From Syngnathus acus (lineage: Eukaryota; Chordata; Actinopteri; Syngnathiformes; Syngnathidae): a stretch of 64,000 bases of DNA. This document shows, piece after piece, positions 12,770 to 25,129 of this stretch. How positions within the stretch are numbered: the stretch's first letter is position 1; every line of letters begins with the position of its first letter. The translations under genes were made by a program, and so were the position numbers. Where the stretch lies: NCBI RefSeq assembly GCF_901709675.1, contig NC_051104.1, positions 2,454,501 to 2,518,500 of the forward strand, read 5' to 3'. Under the pieces are notes generated by a model. That model was not told the DNA's origin. It searched no databases and saw nothing but the letters and a program-made list of their open reading frames with translations.

Positions 12770-13080
12770 CCCCCGTGACAGCTTTACAACTTTGCGCGCG
12801 ATTCCGTTTTAATTGGCAATCATGAATTAAGTGAACGAGAGCGCCAATGCCGCTTTTAATTGGCTCGACTTGATGAGTTCCTCAGATAAAAGCCAGCCAT
12901 ATATTCTCACGTTTGCTGCCACGTAATTAGCTGGCAGACGTATCAAGCCCGTGACCGGCAGCCACCGCCTCGCTACTTTGGCCCGGACGTCGCGCGGGAT
13001 TTACGAAATGGCGGCGTGCTCGCTTGTTCGGGCAATCATAAATCAAGGCGGCCTGCTCAGGTTGTTTAGGTTTCTATCAA
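12770..13080. promoter_or_regulatory. Candidate conserved non-coding element (AT-core motifs)
   Basis: A dense run of homeodomain-like TTAATTGG, TAATTAG and CATGAATTAA motifs sits in otherwise GC-richer DNA with no coding sequence. It resembles a developmental enhancer near a cadherin gene. Conservation cannot be measured here, so this is a guess from composition. Confidence 0.25.
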
Positions 13081-13458
13081 AAAAAAATATATCATCGGAG
13101 CAATAAAGGGAGATCTGCTTGTGTTGAAGAAAACCCCGGAGAGGGAAATAATGAGGAAATGCGTGGGGCTGTTTGGTTGCATCTGGATTCCGTGCAGGTC
13201 ACAATGAAAGAAAGAAACAAGGCAGCTGCAGCTTTGTTTGCTTTTCCTTTTTTGACATGGAAAGAAAGGAGCTCCTCCTTTTAACGATCTGCGTCGTCGC
13301 CAATCACGTCGAGACGTTCGATTTTGGCATAGCAGAACTTTTGATCGCGGTCACAGAAAGTTTCAAGGCGAGTCATTCTGGTGCAAGTTGGTGTCTTCGA
13401 GTGTGTTTGTTTGTTTGTTTCTGTGCCTGCATTTTCAGGGAATTTCATGACATTTGGA

Positions 13459-13461
<3 letters not shown>

Positions 13462-13495
<34 letters not shown>

Positions 13496-13500
13496 GTGTG
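13462..13500. repeat. (GT)n microsatellite
   Basis: About 39 bp of nearly perfect GT dinucleotide repeat with one CG interruption near 13,491. Confidence 0.95.
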
Positions 13501-13559
13501 CGTGCCAAGGATAGCAAGTATTTTGTCTTTGTGTGTAGAACGTTAAGGGTGATTTTAAG

Positions 13560-13810
13560 CCCCTCCCCTTCCCATTCTGGATAATGATTAAAGACAATCC
13601 CTACGGCGCCTCAGCCGACACTTTTTACATATAAGGTCAAATGTTCAAAGCTTTCCTCCGCTCTGCCTCCCTTTTAAAAATAGTGCAGGAAAAAAATGGG
13701 GGGAAATTAAACATTAATGGGCTGATGAATAAATATTTTGTGTCTCCAGAACTCAGCACTTTCTTGCCGTGGCTTAATTAACTCTTCCTGTAAATGAATA
13801 CATCACCTTT
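13560..13810. promoter_or_regulatory. Candidate conserved non-coding element
   Basis: AT-rich unique sequence with GATAATGATTAAAG, ATTAATGGG and TTAATTAAC motifs and no coding potential. Called only on its enhancer-like composition; no alignment is available. Confidence 0.22.
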
Positions 13811-16800
13811 CAATGTCCTCCCACATTGCTCTCCCCCTCCCACACCTGCCCGCCTACCTCGCTTCATATTTAGGAAGACTTTTGTTTTCACATCGGTATG
13901 CGCATCAGCGCCATTCCACCTTATGAGCCACCATTTTAACTTACGGATTTGATCTCCCGATGATGAACGATTGATGAACGATTGCTCGGGGCACAAACGT
14001 TTGTCTTGCCGCATGGTTTTGTATTCGCCAAATAGCTGCGGAAATGTGCAGATCTTCGTTGGGGGAAACCGTCAAGATTGTATCTGACTGCCATAGGAAG
14101 GCAGGAGATCTTTTCTATCCATTATTGAATGTTCTCCGCGTGCGATGCGAGCGCGGCCCGACGTGTCGGCAAGTCGTTGCTTTTTAAAAAGGCTCTAATT
14201 CCAAGTCTGATTGATGTTGAGTGGGCGAAAAAAAGGAAGCGGCAGCTCGTAACCGGTGAGAAGAATATTCCGACACGGCGTCTTCCATCATTACCTGCGA
14301 GGTAACGATTCATCTATCGATAGCTGAATCGATTTCAAGTCCGACCATCCAGTTACATCAAGTCGTGATACAAATTGATCGGGCTGGGCTTGAACGCGTT
14401 CGTTTCTAAAATTGTCCGTCCTCAGATTCCAGCTGCCGGTCAGAAGCTCTTCTTTGGAGCCATGAATGTGACATTGCGTCATCGTGAAAAGCCGGCTGGC
14501 GCATATGGAAGGTGGTCGTGGCGACGGATCAATGGTTCATCTAACACTCTCCGCGAATATCAACAAACGTGTCCATTGCTGCGTTGACAGACAATAAATA
14601 AATAAATAAATAAATTTAAGCGAGTATCCAAACAATACGTAAGAAGGCCGAAAAGCTTTGCAACCCAAAGCAAAAAAAAAAACAATTTGATCCTTTCCCA
14701 CTCCCGTCTGATGCAAAAAAGATGAAACACAAGAAAGTTCAGCTGCATTTGGACCACTTTGGCACACATTTGAAGATGCGCCTCTCGGGAATCGCTTTCC
14801 GAGTCAGAGCGCGGCATCTCGAGCCCCCCAATAACAGCCCCACCCCCCCACCGCTTGCAAAGCGCTAGTGGCGCACAAAGAGTCCGCCGGCTATTGGCAG
14901 AGCGACGTCACTCGCCCGGAGGAGCCAGACGGGCACGAGAACAATCTCGCCAGCCCCTCGATCGTGACCGACTTCAATGAATTGCTTCATCAGCGGCGCA
15001 CCTGAGAGCGTTTCTCGGGAGCGTGGAGATAACCGTGAGGATCCCGCAGCGAGCAGCAAGGTCACCGTTGCATCAAAAGCCAGCGCCGCTTTTTTCTCCT
15101 CCTGTGTGAACTTTGCTTTGCCGGAGGAAACAATTAAGACGAGGTGCTAATGCCTTCGCACGCGCTAATTGGCACCGCTGTCATTAAGGCCTTTGGGCAA
15201 ATGTTGCCGCCATATTGCGAGCGGGGAGGGAGATCAAATCTTGGAATGGCGAATCATCTCAAATCTTCTTCCCGGCTGGAAACGCTGAAAGGTCCTTTTT
15301 CAAAGTGTCCAAGTTTGGCAGGGAGCAATCAGCGGCTCTCCGCTTGGATGCCGTGAGCGTTATCAGATGTGACAGCCGGGCCCCAACAAAGTGGCGAGCT
15401 CTTTAACGAGTCTTCTTCTTCATACTGGAGGTGAGGGCCAGATGCAATCTTCGGCCAATTTCCCGCCTCATCTTGCTGCCGCCCGTGTTTCGGTCAAAGT
15501 TGAAGGTCAAAGTTGAAAAGCTTGGAACAACAGCATTATGAAAGGCGAGCGCTTTGCCGGCCGACTCGACTATTAGCGACACGGCCTTTCGGGACTGTCC
15601 CACTGCAGGTCCGTGCGGCGGCGAGATAAAAGCCGGGCGGCTAATACGTCGGCCATCTTGAAAGTGGCTGAGACAATACAGACGTTTAAAAGGACACTTT
15701 GAGGGCCTGCCTATCGCTTTTGTTTCACAAACATCTGCCAGCGAAAAGGGGATCCTTGATCCCCCCAAAGGGCTTTCTTTCAAAATCCGTTACTAGAGCG
15801 AAACCCAGACGGTGCTGGATGAGAGGCGCACCGAGACATTCACAATGCCGACACCCCTGCCGAGGCCAAGGCTGAAAAATAAGCGTCGTTCCTTTCTTAG
15901 AGCAGCAAAACAGCCCAAGGCGGACCTTCACCCAGGCCCCATTCGTTATAAGAGCAGGGGAAAAAAAAAAATCCCCTTTTGTTCCTTTTTGGTTTTTTTG
16001 TTCCCGTCCACGAAGGACATTAAACGACTGGCGCCACAAAAGATGTTCCCGTCACGTTTTCTAACAAATGTGGATTCGCCGCCTATTTCGACTTGCTTTT
16101 GTGGAGTCAAGCGCAGAGAGAAAGCCAATCGCTGCTTTTAATTGCGCAAAAGATGTGCCAAGTGTGCCCCGGGCTTCGTGGCCAAACTTATTAACACCGG
16201 GAAGAGGAGCTCCGCTAATCACATCGTCGTCATTTACAATTCCAAAGACCTTTCGCTGCTAAATGTTGCGCTTCACTTTGGGTCAAGAATGGATTGGTAA
16301 AAATACTGCAAAAAAAATAAAAAATAATCACTCGCTCGGAGCGAGGTGTCAGAGAGCCCTCACACTCTCTCCACACGGATGTGAAGATGCTCCGAAAGCT
16401 CCTCAAAACGAGTCGACTTTCTCCCGTCCCACTTTTACAAAGAAGCCGAGCAACTTCATTAAAGCTTCTTCTTCATTTTCTGCTATTCCGGGAGCTTTAT
16501 TTGTTTGTTTTAAAATAGCGCAAAAAAAATAAAAAAAAGAACCCCAGCGGAGGAAAACGATAAGCAGTGCCAGGGAACATTTAAAATATCTACCAGCCAT
16601 CTTCGACAACAACGCGCATATCTCGCGGGCTTTGATAAACAAGAACATTTCGGAGGAACTGGACGCAAAACTTGCCAAGATGCTCAACGGCGGCGGCTGG
16701 ATGGCTGGCTGGCTGGCCAATCACGGCTGAGCTTGCTCACATGATGTGTGTTTAATGCAGTCATGCAGTTGATAAAATATGAAAACGGTGCGAAAGCGTG

Positions 16801-18569
16801 GGATTCGTAATGCCGACAATTATCGGCAGAGTAGAGGCACTCGCGATTTACATAATTAAGGCGGGGGGGGGGGGTACGGCCCTGAGCTAACTGCGTTGCA
16901 TGCCGATGAGACTCATTAATAGAGCGGCAACAACAAGTCCGCGCGTGCCGTGTACGTTTACATTAGCATGGAGCGCGTTCGCGACCTTGGCCACACACTT
17001 AACGTTCTTCGCATTAACGAGATGCATTGTTTGAAAACAACGGCGCGGAAGCTCGGCTTTCTCGCTTTCAATTTATTATTGCCAATTATTTTCACATAAA
17101 GTTACTCAAGCATTTCTGTTTGTTTGGGGCTTGGTTTTGGAGTTTGTTTGCACAAAAGCTAATTTTAGACTCAATTTGAAGCTCTCATTTGCAGGATTCA
17201 ACTTATTTTCACCTCCGACTTTGAGACCTGCTCGCTGGCTTGAAACTTGAACCCGGGTTGGATATCTCAACCTTTGCTAATTTTTGCTTTGCAACACAGA
17301 CCCACCCGGGCTCATTTTAAAACCTTTCCAACCCTCCCGCTTGGAAACCCGACCCAATTATGAAACCCAGTCTCCCATTTTGCTGGAGTCTCCTGCGTTG
17401 GGCGGTCACCGGGGTTAAAGTTCAACCCGACACAATTAGCCGTGAACGCTCTTTGATTGGAGGGCGGCGTCCCGTGCCCTCATTAAGTCTACACGGCATA
17501 GCGTAGCCGGCGGGCTCTACCTCATTACGGCAACTTGGACGGAAGAAAGATCAGCGCCCCCCCACCCCCCCTGTAGCGAAATCATTGGCGGTGAAATTTT
17601 ACCAATCCAGCCATGGTGTGAACATACGCTTGCAAAACGTAGCGCTAGTTTACCGCTAAATGCATTCTGGCCTTGCTGACATTTTATATGTTGCAGATCA
17701 GCAAAAAAAGAAGACAAACGATGCGGAGCGGCAAAGATGTGCATATGGAAGACGGCGAAACATTTGCTTGCGCATGGCTGTCAGCCAAAGCTCGTTTTGT
17801 ATGTTTGTTTTGTCACCGACAAGAACGCGGACGACTTTCACGAGGCTTCGGGTGCTAACGTTATATAGCGGCTGTTGAAAAAAAAAAAAAATTTTACGGT
17901 CATCTGTCAAGGTTAGCGTGCAGCTCTAGTTTTGCTATAAAGCCGCTTTAGTTAAGATCAAGGTTTAAGAAGTGCGGCCCTGTGACAGGCCCAGTAAATT
18001 TGCTGTTATTGTCCGACATTGTTTGGCAAGTTAGTGGAAAAACAGTCCAGTAAAAGTGACGAAGGCCAGCTACATTCATTTTGAACAAAGAATAGAAAGG
18101 GGTCACGCTAAGGAGAAAAGACAAAAATTTGATGCACCGAATGAGACGCAAACATCTGAAGGACACGTGGCCTTCTACTGCATGTTTCCACGTTTGCCCA
18201 GCTAGCCTCGCCCAGCCACACAAGCGGCACCGCCATATTGACCCAAGTTAAAATTTTACAAAAATCACGTCGAGTCATCGGCATCTCGAAGCACGTGACT
18301 CGGCCACTCGGACGGATGGACGAACGTTCGTCCAAAAGGTGACGCGGCCATGTCAAGGTGAGCCGTTTTCAATATCGATGAGAGGCCCAGCCTATTTAAG
18401 GGATATTGGCTTTTTAGCAGCGGGGCCCATTTGCGTTGCTCATTGCGGTGATTTAGTGGCAGGCCGCGTGTGCTCTGGCATCTATTCATCTGTGTTTAAC
18501 ATCTACGGGGTCACGGGTTCACCCGCTCGCCCGCCTTTCCCGGCGGAGCTTATTAACCGCCGGCGCAAC
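13811..18569. other. Non-coding intergenic DNA
   Basis: No gene supported. It holds an (AAAT)n-type run at about 14,591-14,614, A runs near 15,960 and 17,879, a G run of about 13 near 16,862-16,874, and many TTAATTA-type motifs. I saw no transposon ends. Confidence 0.55.
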
Positions 18570-18860
18570 CGCTAGCACTCCTTGTTAATTACATAAATGG
18601 ATATGAAGGCGGCCAAATAGAGCACATCCCCAGTTTGAGCCCATAAATCAGTGTAAGTAAATCTGCAGGGGAGGTTGGCCGGCCGGCCGGCGGCTACGAC
18701 GCCATCGCTTCTTCCATCTTCACGTTTTTCCAAAGAGTGGACTTTTGTGAGCTCGCCGCCGTAAATACTCAAACGCAAATGTCAGGCCTGGCTATAAACG
18801 GATACATCAAATAGATAATCTCATTAGGCAAGTAAATAAAGTGTGAAATGAAATGTAGCT
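18570..18860. promoter_or_regulatory. Candidate conserved non-coding element
   Basis: Unique sequence with TTAATTACATAAATGG, CCATAAATCA and CTCATTAGGCAAGTAAATAAA motifs, resembling AT-core enhancer blocks. Inference from composition only. Confidence 0.22.
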
Positions 18861-19734
18861 TTGTACTTTCACCTCCAGCGGGGGTTAAAAAGTCCTTATC
18901 GCTAATTAGCTCCTTTTAACGTGCTTGTTTACTTACTGCCTTATCGAGCAGCACAATCGCTTTTTAAAATGATTTTGTTGATACAATTACACGAAAAGGG
19001 CCGAGATGGAGAGCCAGCGAGAGAGAACTCGCATCATAATGTCGGATTAGCGCGATGAAGGCTTTACTGAACTGTCATTTAGACGGCTAGCTAATGTTAG
19101 CGGATTAGCGAGCTGTGTGTGCTACTGCTATCCCAAAAAGCTTTGACAATAAAAACATTTATGCAACATTTTTCAAGCTAGTAAAAATCTAAAAGGTGGC
19201 TTCCCATCATTCCAAAATTATTTAATTAAATCAATAGCCACCTTCTGGAAATTTGCTTATTTTGTGTGTCGGAATGTCGCGCGACACAAACGTTTCTCCT
19301 CATAAAAGTGCAGAAAACGTACTTAATGCATCTTTTAGTTTGAATAACGCCGTAAAGCGCATTGCGCGTTGCACGCCAGAGACTCTGCGCAATGCTAAGC
19401 GATCAATAGCGAGCAGGTTATTAATATTTTCTTTTATGTGGGAGACTTGAGACGGGGCCCTTTCCCCCCCGCACCGCCACCAAAACAGCAGGATTATGAA
19501 AGGGAGCAAAAAGGCTTTGATGCTTAATAATATATGTTGGCGAGACGTAAAAATAGAAGTCGCAGGAGATGCCGACCGGCAAAAGTCACTCTTGCTTTCG
19601 AGGTAGCGAACTAAAAATATCGCTTTTCAGACCCACAACGACACGACGCGTGTTGATGTGCGTGCGCTTGGGTAAAGGAAGTGTACACGATTTTTTTTCT
19701 TGGCTATTCCCACTCATGTTGGGAAAATGCTAAA

Positions 19735-19757
19735 CGAATAAATAAATAAATAAATAA
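19735..19757. repeat. (AAAT)n microsatellite
   Basis: About five and a half copies of an AAAT unit. Confidence 0.85.
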
Positions 19758-19779
19758 CCAAAAACATCCCACTTCTTCC

Positions 19780-19945
19780 AAATGAACGGCATTAATTGGC
19801 CCACTGCTGGGCCCTGTGTAGCTTTCCCCACGGCTCTTTTGGGTTTTTATTTTTTCCCTTGCTAACCTTGAAGGGAAAAATCAATTATTTCCTTTCAGCC
19901 CCGAGGTGCTGCAACGCCTCCCTCGCCGCAATCAGCAGCCACATC
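19780..19945. promoter_or_regulatory. Candidate conserved non-coding element
   Basis: Unique sequence with GCATTAATTGGCC and AATCAATTATTTCC motifs and no coding potential. A composition-based guess. Confidence 0.2.
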
Positions 19946-20939
19946 ACAACACATTAGCCAAAAACACACGTGGATGTTTGTTGGTGGGTATTTTGTTTGT
20001 TTATCAGAATCGCCTACAGGAAGAAAAAAAAAAAAAGAAGTGAATTCCTTATTAGGATCACGAGTGGTTCCGCGGTATCGTTTTTTTAATTCTCTCGGTA
20101 GGACGTCCGTCCAAGCCTGCGGTGATTCCCGTTGGCCATTTTCTCTCTCCGGTGAAGTGATTAGCGATGTAAAAGCTTAGCTTCATTTAGCAATGAACAG
20201 CAACGACGTTACACTTGTTGAAATCCACATACGCCAGGCGTCTAATGTCTACTTTTATGTCTTCTATGTACATAAAACATGAACTATATTAGCAGTTTGG
20301 AAAGCACGCATTATGAAAACACAGCAAATATGAATAACTCCACCTCGGAATTGAATGGATTCTTCTTTGGTTTGGTCTGGAAAATGGAATGAATCAGCCT
20401 GGAAATTTGTTTAGTGCCAGGTGCAGCGATGAGTCGAAGCAAGTGAGCAAGGACGCAACGCGCACAGAACGAAAACACATCGACACCTTGAGGGAGGTCA
20501 TAAAAAAAAAAAAAAAAAGGAGTCAAGGTTCCAAGAAGCAAGGCCTGGCATAAAGAAACGCGGGCACTCGCTTCCAAGGATCCAAGACGCAAATTTCAAT
20601 TTGGAAGGAATTCACTTGCCGGTGATGGCGGAGTGACTTCAAGGCGAGATCGACGCTTTGGAAGATTTGAATGGCAACGTCTCGGCGGGGGATGGAGATG
20701 ACCTGAAGGTGGAACAAAAGTCTCCTTGGGCAAAGTTGAATCCCCAACAACATTTTAAAAAAGGGGTTTCAGTTCTCCTGCAGCAGGATTTTGTAGTATA
20801 AAAAGTCCTGTAAAATGTTAATAGAATTTGGTACAACCTAAATAAAATTATTAGAAAACGCAAACATTTCCAGTTGTTCTGGCTTTGTGAAATTTGGTGT
20901 CAAAATGAAAAACTAGATATTATAACACTTGACTTATCA

Positions 20940-21045
20940 GTCCACATGTGCCATTATTTATTTATTCATGTATATATTTATGTATGTATTTATATATGTA
21001 TTTATGTATGTCTTTATATATGTATGTCTATTTATTTATTGACAA
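20940..21045. repeat. TTTATRTATG-type AT-rich microsatellite
   Basis: Imperfect tandem TTTATGTATG/TTTATATATG repeats. A homopolymer A run lies about 0.4 kb upstream at 20,502-20,518. Confidence 0.8.
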
Positions 21046-23272
21046 TTATAATTGGCCAAAGCGGCCTAAGGGCGAAGTTGCAGCGCCACCTGTTGCTCGG
21101 GAGTGCCCTTGACAACCTGCCTCTCTGTTTGCCTTAAACAAACAAAAAAAGGTGAGCTGCTATGATATCGTCGATCCTGTTTTCTGCCTCATTATCAAGC
21201 ATCAATCCCTCATGTCAGTCAAATCAAATGAAAACATCTCCCTTACTGTCTCCGACGGCTTTCATATCAAGGTGACTTCCACCACTCCGCCTACGAAACG
21301 GCAGTCGGGAAGAAAGCGCCTCAAATCCTTATCTGATGGAGGCTTTGCGGGCCAATATTCGCAGCAAATGTGCGCCGGCGGCCGGTTTTGAGAAGGAGGG
21401 CGGCTCGGCATTTTGCGGTTCATACCTGAAGGAAGCTAATTAGCCAAAGACGGGCGCGTTTAATCACGTTGCGCCTGCTCAGCGCGGCCGCCTCGACTTC
21501 ATTTATTAAAACGATGATGACTTTAAATGAAGCCATCATTCACTGTCGCGGCTCGGGCGTGGGCCGCACCTGAGGTCGAATTTTTTCACGGGCCTCGCGT
21601 GCGTGCGCGCAACTGTTTGAAATTAGCCGCGTTCAAATATGCAAGGCCATGCTTTGTCCCGTCTTACGACCCTTTACAACCTTGCGCGCACTTCAAAAAA
21701 GTTTCTCGCCGAGGTAGGAAGTCTTCAATTGACATTCATTTTCTGGCGCCGATAAAATTTTCACAAAAGGGGCTTAGACAATAAAAAGACCTTGTTGGGC
21801 AATCGACTTCGCGTGTCATAAAATGAAATAAAAATAATAATTCTGCCTTCCGAAACTTCTTTTCAAACGCAACATTTCGACTTTTGCTCCACATGTGGAT
21901 TTTCTGACTGGTAAAATCTCATTTCGAGTCCTCGCAGCTTCGTCGATGCGTGACTTCCACATACGAGCGGCGTAATGACGTCCTTTGCGATTGCAAGCAG
22001 ATTGAAGTCGATACTCGTATATGCTCCGCGTCGCGCCTTTTAATTACCGCCAACAGAATGCCGGCGTGATTATGTTTGATTAGTCAAAGAGGCCACTGAT
22101 TTATTCCCGCGCCGCGCCAGCGACCAGATGTTTAATAATAACGCTCGCCGTCCAAAGTGTGCGGCTAATGTTGCGGGTTCTTCATGTTGCAAGAAGAGGA
22201 ACATCCACAAGCGCAAAATGGCTCCACTCCACCTGGACGATGAAGTGCATTTGCATCTTAAGAGCAAAGAGATGAGCAGATGCTCCTTCGATAACGTGTG
22301 GACGGCCGTGTGCCAACGAAACATTTACCAACCGTAGAATACGCTTAGCATAAGTTGGACGAGTCAAGTCTGTACGGCGAGTGCTGGAAAAAGACAAAAG
22401 TAATCAATAGAAATGCCCGAGTGCTTCGGTGACACGCGGCCAGCGCGGCTTTAGCGGGCGTGACGGATGTTTCGTCCCGGCGAGCCCTCTCGTTAAAATG
22501 AAACCGACGGGCCCGGGAAGAGCGGCGGCTTTCGGCCGTCCGAGACGGGACAAAGTAGCATTTCCAAAATATGGCTTTTGACTTTGTGGGGGAACATATA
22601 ACTGCTGTCTACTATTGTGGCGAATTACAGCGTGCGGCGGTGCCAGAGAAGAATCTTTCCAAAGTTGACATTGTATGATGGTAAGAGTTTGCAATTTCTT
22701 CTTGTTGCTTTAATCAGGCGGAAATTGAAGGTGATGAGCGGCGTCGGCGGGAGGCCCCGACGGCGCTCTGCCTATTCTTTGATGTTGTTGTTGCGGCTGT
22801 TGCGCCGCCCCGTCATTTGAATATCACAGAGCGGGAGCGCCGACTCGGCCACTGGCGGCGCCTTTGTTTGCCGTGATTAAAGCAGGTGTCGCGCGGGCTC
22901 GCGCGCCTTAATGACACGTCCCATTTAAATCGCTGTCACTCGCCCGCCGAGGGGGGGGCGGAGGGGGAAATGTTTGTTTTGCGGGACCTGCCACGTACTT
23001 GAAACGCATCTGCTTTGCATAAGCTTAACCTAGCTTTGCAAATGAGATGGCTCAACTTTGCAAACCTGGAAAGACCTACAAGAAACTTTGGAGCTCACCC
23101 ACGCTGGGAGAGTGGACGGGAAAGTCAGCCAACAAGCCACACCGTGCAGAAATTAAAGCCGCAAATCCAAATTATATCGATTAATTTATGAATCGGCAAC
23201 TCATTTGAGTCGCCATTAATAGTCGTCGAGGCAACTTGGTGCTAAGTGACTTTCACATTTATTCTATCTTGT
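21046..23272. other. Non-coding intergenic DNA
   Basis: No gene, RNA gene or transposon end recognised. There is a G-rich run at about 22,951-22,970. Confidence 0.5.
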
Positions 23273-23339
23273 GTGTGTGCATGCGTGCGGGTGCGTGTGC
23301 GTGTGCGTGTGTGAGAGCAAGAACGAGTGCGAGAAAGAG

Positions 23340-23342
<3 letters not shown>

Positions 23343-23434
<92 letters not shown>
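23343..23434. repeat. (GA)n microsatellite, 92 bp
   Basis: A perfect GA dinucleotide run, preceded at 23,270-23,342 by GTGTGC and GAGTGCGAGA imperfect repeats. It creates artefactual Arg-Glu and Ser-Leu open frames on both strands. Confidence 0.97.
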
Positions 23435-23437
<3 letters not shown>

Positions 23438-23814
23438 CTCAACCGTAGCGTGCTGCCGACCGCCCAACTGCACCGCGCTGGTCGCATTATTGTGACAGAG
23501 CCCTCGCTGAAATTTAGAAAATATTTTTAAAGTTCTGATGTACTTTCTAAAATGTAAGTGGACCTCAGTGCGCAGGGAGCTTAATTTGGTGCGGTCGCGT
23601 AACCGCAGCGCGCCGGGCGCTCACTGTCGCATTGCTTAAAGAGCGCCTTTGTGTTGTAGGATGGCTTTACTGCTCCCACTTGCTTTCTTTGGAGGCATGA
23701 TTAGGGGTTAATACAATCCTCAAAGTAACGAAATTACAATAACGAACGGAGTCAGTCGGCATCCGGCCCGCGCGGTCGGGTTTTCTCGGGTCCTTTCGGC
23801 TCATCTCGAGAGGT

Positions 23815-23925
23815 TCAACCTCCGAATTTTGTTGGACAACCGAAGCAAAAAAATCTCGAATTTTTTTGTTCGAATTCCGATTTGTTCGAGAACCGGGACG
23901 TTCGAAAACCGAGGTTTGACTGTAC
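23815..23925. mobile_element. Fragment of an inverted-repeat DNA transposon
   Basis: Repeated AACCGAAGC / TTCGAATTCCG / TTCGAGAACCG / TTCGAAAACC motifs end in CGAGGTTTGACTGTA. This matches the terminal region of a common fish MITE type beginning CAGTCAAACCTCGG (from memory). Only one end is seen, so it is a truncated copy. Confidence 0.5.
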
Positions 23926-24131
23926 TCCCAGACTTCCCTGCCACTTGTGCGCTGTACAGAAAGCCAATTATGGGACTAAATTGGAATAGCTGGTCTCTGG
24001 ACACTGGAAAAACTGGTTTCAGATACCCAGCAATTGACACATTAGCAATTAAAAAAAAGAAAAAATATATATATATATTCAAAACTTCTGGCTCCCACAC
24101 CAGCATATGCCTGCCATGGTCGGGACCTTGT

Positions 24132-24203
24132 GGTTCCATGGTGTAATGGTTAGCACACTGGACTCTGAATCCACTGATCTGAGTTCAAGTCTCAGTGGAA
24201 CCT
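24132..24203 (+). tRNA. tRNA-Gln (CTG), unit 1 of the array
   Basis: A 72-nt cloverleaf. The acceptor GGTTCCA pairs perfectly with TGGAACC, with discriminator T. The D-arm holds the A-box-like TGGTGTAATGG. The anticodon loop CTCTGAA gives anticodon CTG, and the T-stem CTGAG/CTCAG is perfect around TTCAAGT (B box). A T5 run at 24,209-24,213 can stop RNA polymerase III. The only visible flaw is a mismatch at the outer pair of the anticodon stem (CTGGA/TCCAC). It could be an active gene, or the founder of the tandem family that follows. Confidence 0.75.
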
Positions 24204-24294
24204 CAACCTTTTTGGCATTTACCTATTCCTATCTATACTGCTTTTGAGCTGCTCTATAAAACCATATACGTAACTTCCATGAAATAATGGCATG

Positions 24295-24366
24295 AGTTCC
24301 ATAGTGTAGTGGTAAGTGCTCTGGACTCTCACCGCAGCGACCTGAGTTCAAGTCTCAGTGGAACCT
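24295..24366 (+). tRNA. tRNA-like unit 2: Gln-type body with CTC (Glu) anticodon
   Basis: 72 nt, 163 bp after unit 1. Acceptor AGTTCCA/TGGAACC, A-box-like TAGTGTAGTGG, and T-arm CTGAG-TTCAAGT-CTCAG. The anticodon loop is CTCTCAC, so the anticodon is CTC. The ten bases CTCTCACCGC match the usual vertebrate tRNA-Glu at this place (from memory), while the rest is Gln-like. The anticodon stem has an A-C mismatch next to the loop and another further out. TTTT follows 8 nt after the unit. Confidence 0.55.
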
Positions 24367-24454
24367 CAACTATTTTGGCATTTGCCTATTCCTATATATG
24401 CTTGCGAGCTGCTCCATTAAACCATATACGTAACTTCCATGAAACAATGGCGTG

Positions 24455-24526
24455 GTTTCCATGCTGTAGTGGTTAGTGCTGTGGACTCTCACCCCAGCGA
24501 CCTGAGTTCAAGTCTCCGTGGGACCT
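24455..24526 (+). tRNA. tRNA-like unit 3: CTC anticodon
   Basis: 72 nt. The acceptor GTTTCCA faces TGGGACC (two imperfect pairs). The loop is CTCTCAC and the anticodon stem GTGGA/CCCAG. The T-stem has one mismatch (CTGAG/CTCCG). A T6 run follows at about 24,532. It is more decayed than unit 2. Confidence 0.45.
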
Positions 24527-24621
24527 CAACTTTTTTGGCATTTACCTATTCCCATGTATGCTATTTGCTTGTGAGCTGCTCCATAAAACCATATAGGTAA
24601 CTTTCATGTATTAATGGTGTG

Positions 24622-24693
24622 GGTTCCATAGTGTAGTGGTTAGTGCTATGGACTCTCACCCCAGTGACCTGAGTTCAAGTCTCAGTGGAACCT
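24622..24693 (+). tRNA. tRNA-like unit 4: CTC anticodon
   Basis: 72 nt with perfect acceptor GGTTCCA/TGGAACC and T-stem CTGAG/CTCAG. A-box-like TAGTGTAGTGG, loop CTCTCAC, anticodon stem ATGGA/CCCAG with two mismatches. TTTT follows within 12 nt. Confidence 0.5.
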
Positions 24694-24797
24694 TAACCAT
24701 TTTGGAATTTACCTATTCCTATTTATACTATTCCTATATCTGGCTTGTGAGCTGCTCCATAAAACCATATACGTAACTTCCATGGAATATTTGTGTG

Positions 24798-24869
24798 CGT
24801 TCCATAGTGTAGTGGTTAATGCTCTGGTCTCTCACCCCGGTGACCTGAGCTCAAGTCTCAGTGGAACCT
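24798..24869 (+). tRNA. tRNA-like unit 5: CTC anticodon
   Basis: 72 nt. The acceptor CGTTCCA faces TGGAACC (outer pair mismatched). The loop is CTCTCAC and the anticodon stem CTGGT/CCCGG. The T-arm reads CTGAG-CTCAAGT-CTCAG, so the B box has lost its first conserved T. TTTT follows. Confidence 0.42.
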
Positions 24870-24964
24870 GAACTATTTTGACATTTACCTATTCCTGTCT
24901 ATGCTATTTGCTTGTGAGCTGCTCCATAAAACCATATAGGTAACTTCCATGGATTAATGCTGTG

Positions 24965-25036
24965 GGTTCCATACTGTAGTGGTTAGTGCTCCGGACTCTC
25001 ACCCCAGCGACCAGAGTTCAAGTCTCAGTGGAACCT
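24965..25036 (+). tRNA. tRNA-like unit 6: CTC anticodon
   Basis: 72 nt with perfect acceptor GGTTCCA/TGGAACC. A-box-like TACTGTAGTGG, loop CTCTCAC, anticodon stem CCGGA/CCCAG. The T-stem CAGAG/CTCAG has one mismatch. TTTT follows. Confidence 0.45.
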
Positions 25037-25129
25037 CAAGTATTTTGGCATTTACCTATTCCTATCTATACTATTTACTTGAGCTGCTCTATAAAACCAT
25101 ATACATAACTTCCATGAAATAATGGCATG

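Noticed and set aside
23236-23530. Arg-Glu and Ser-Leu frames on both strands
   Set aside because: Produced by the 92-bp (GA)n repeat.
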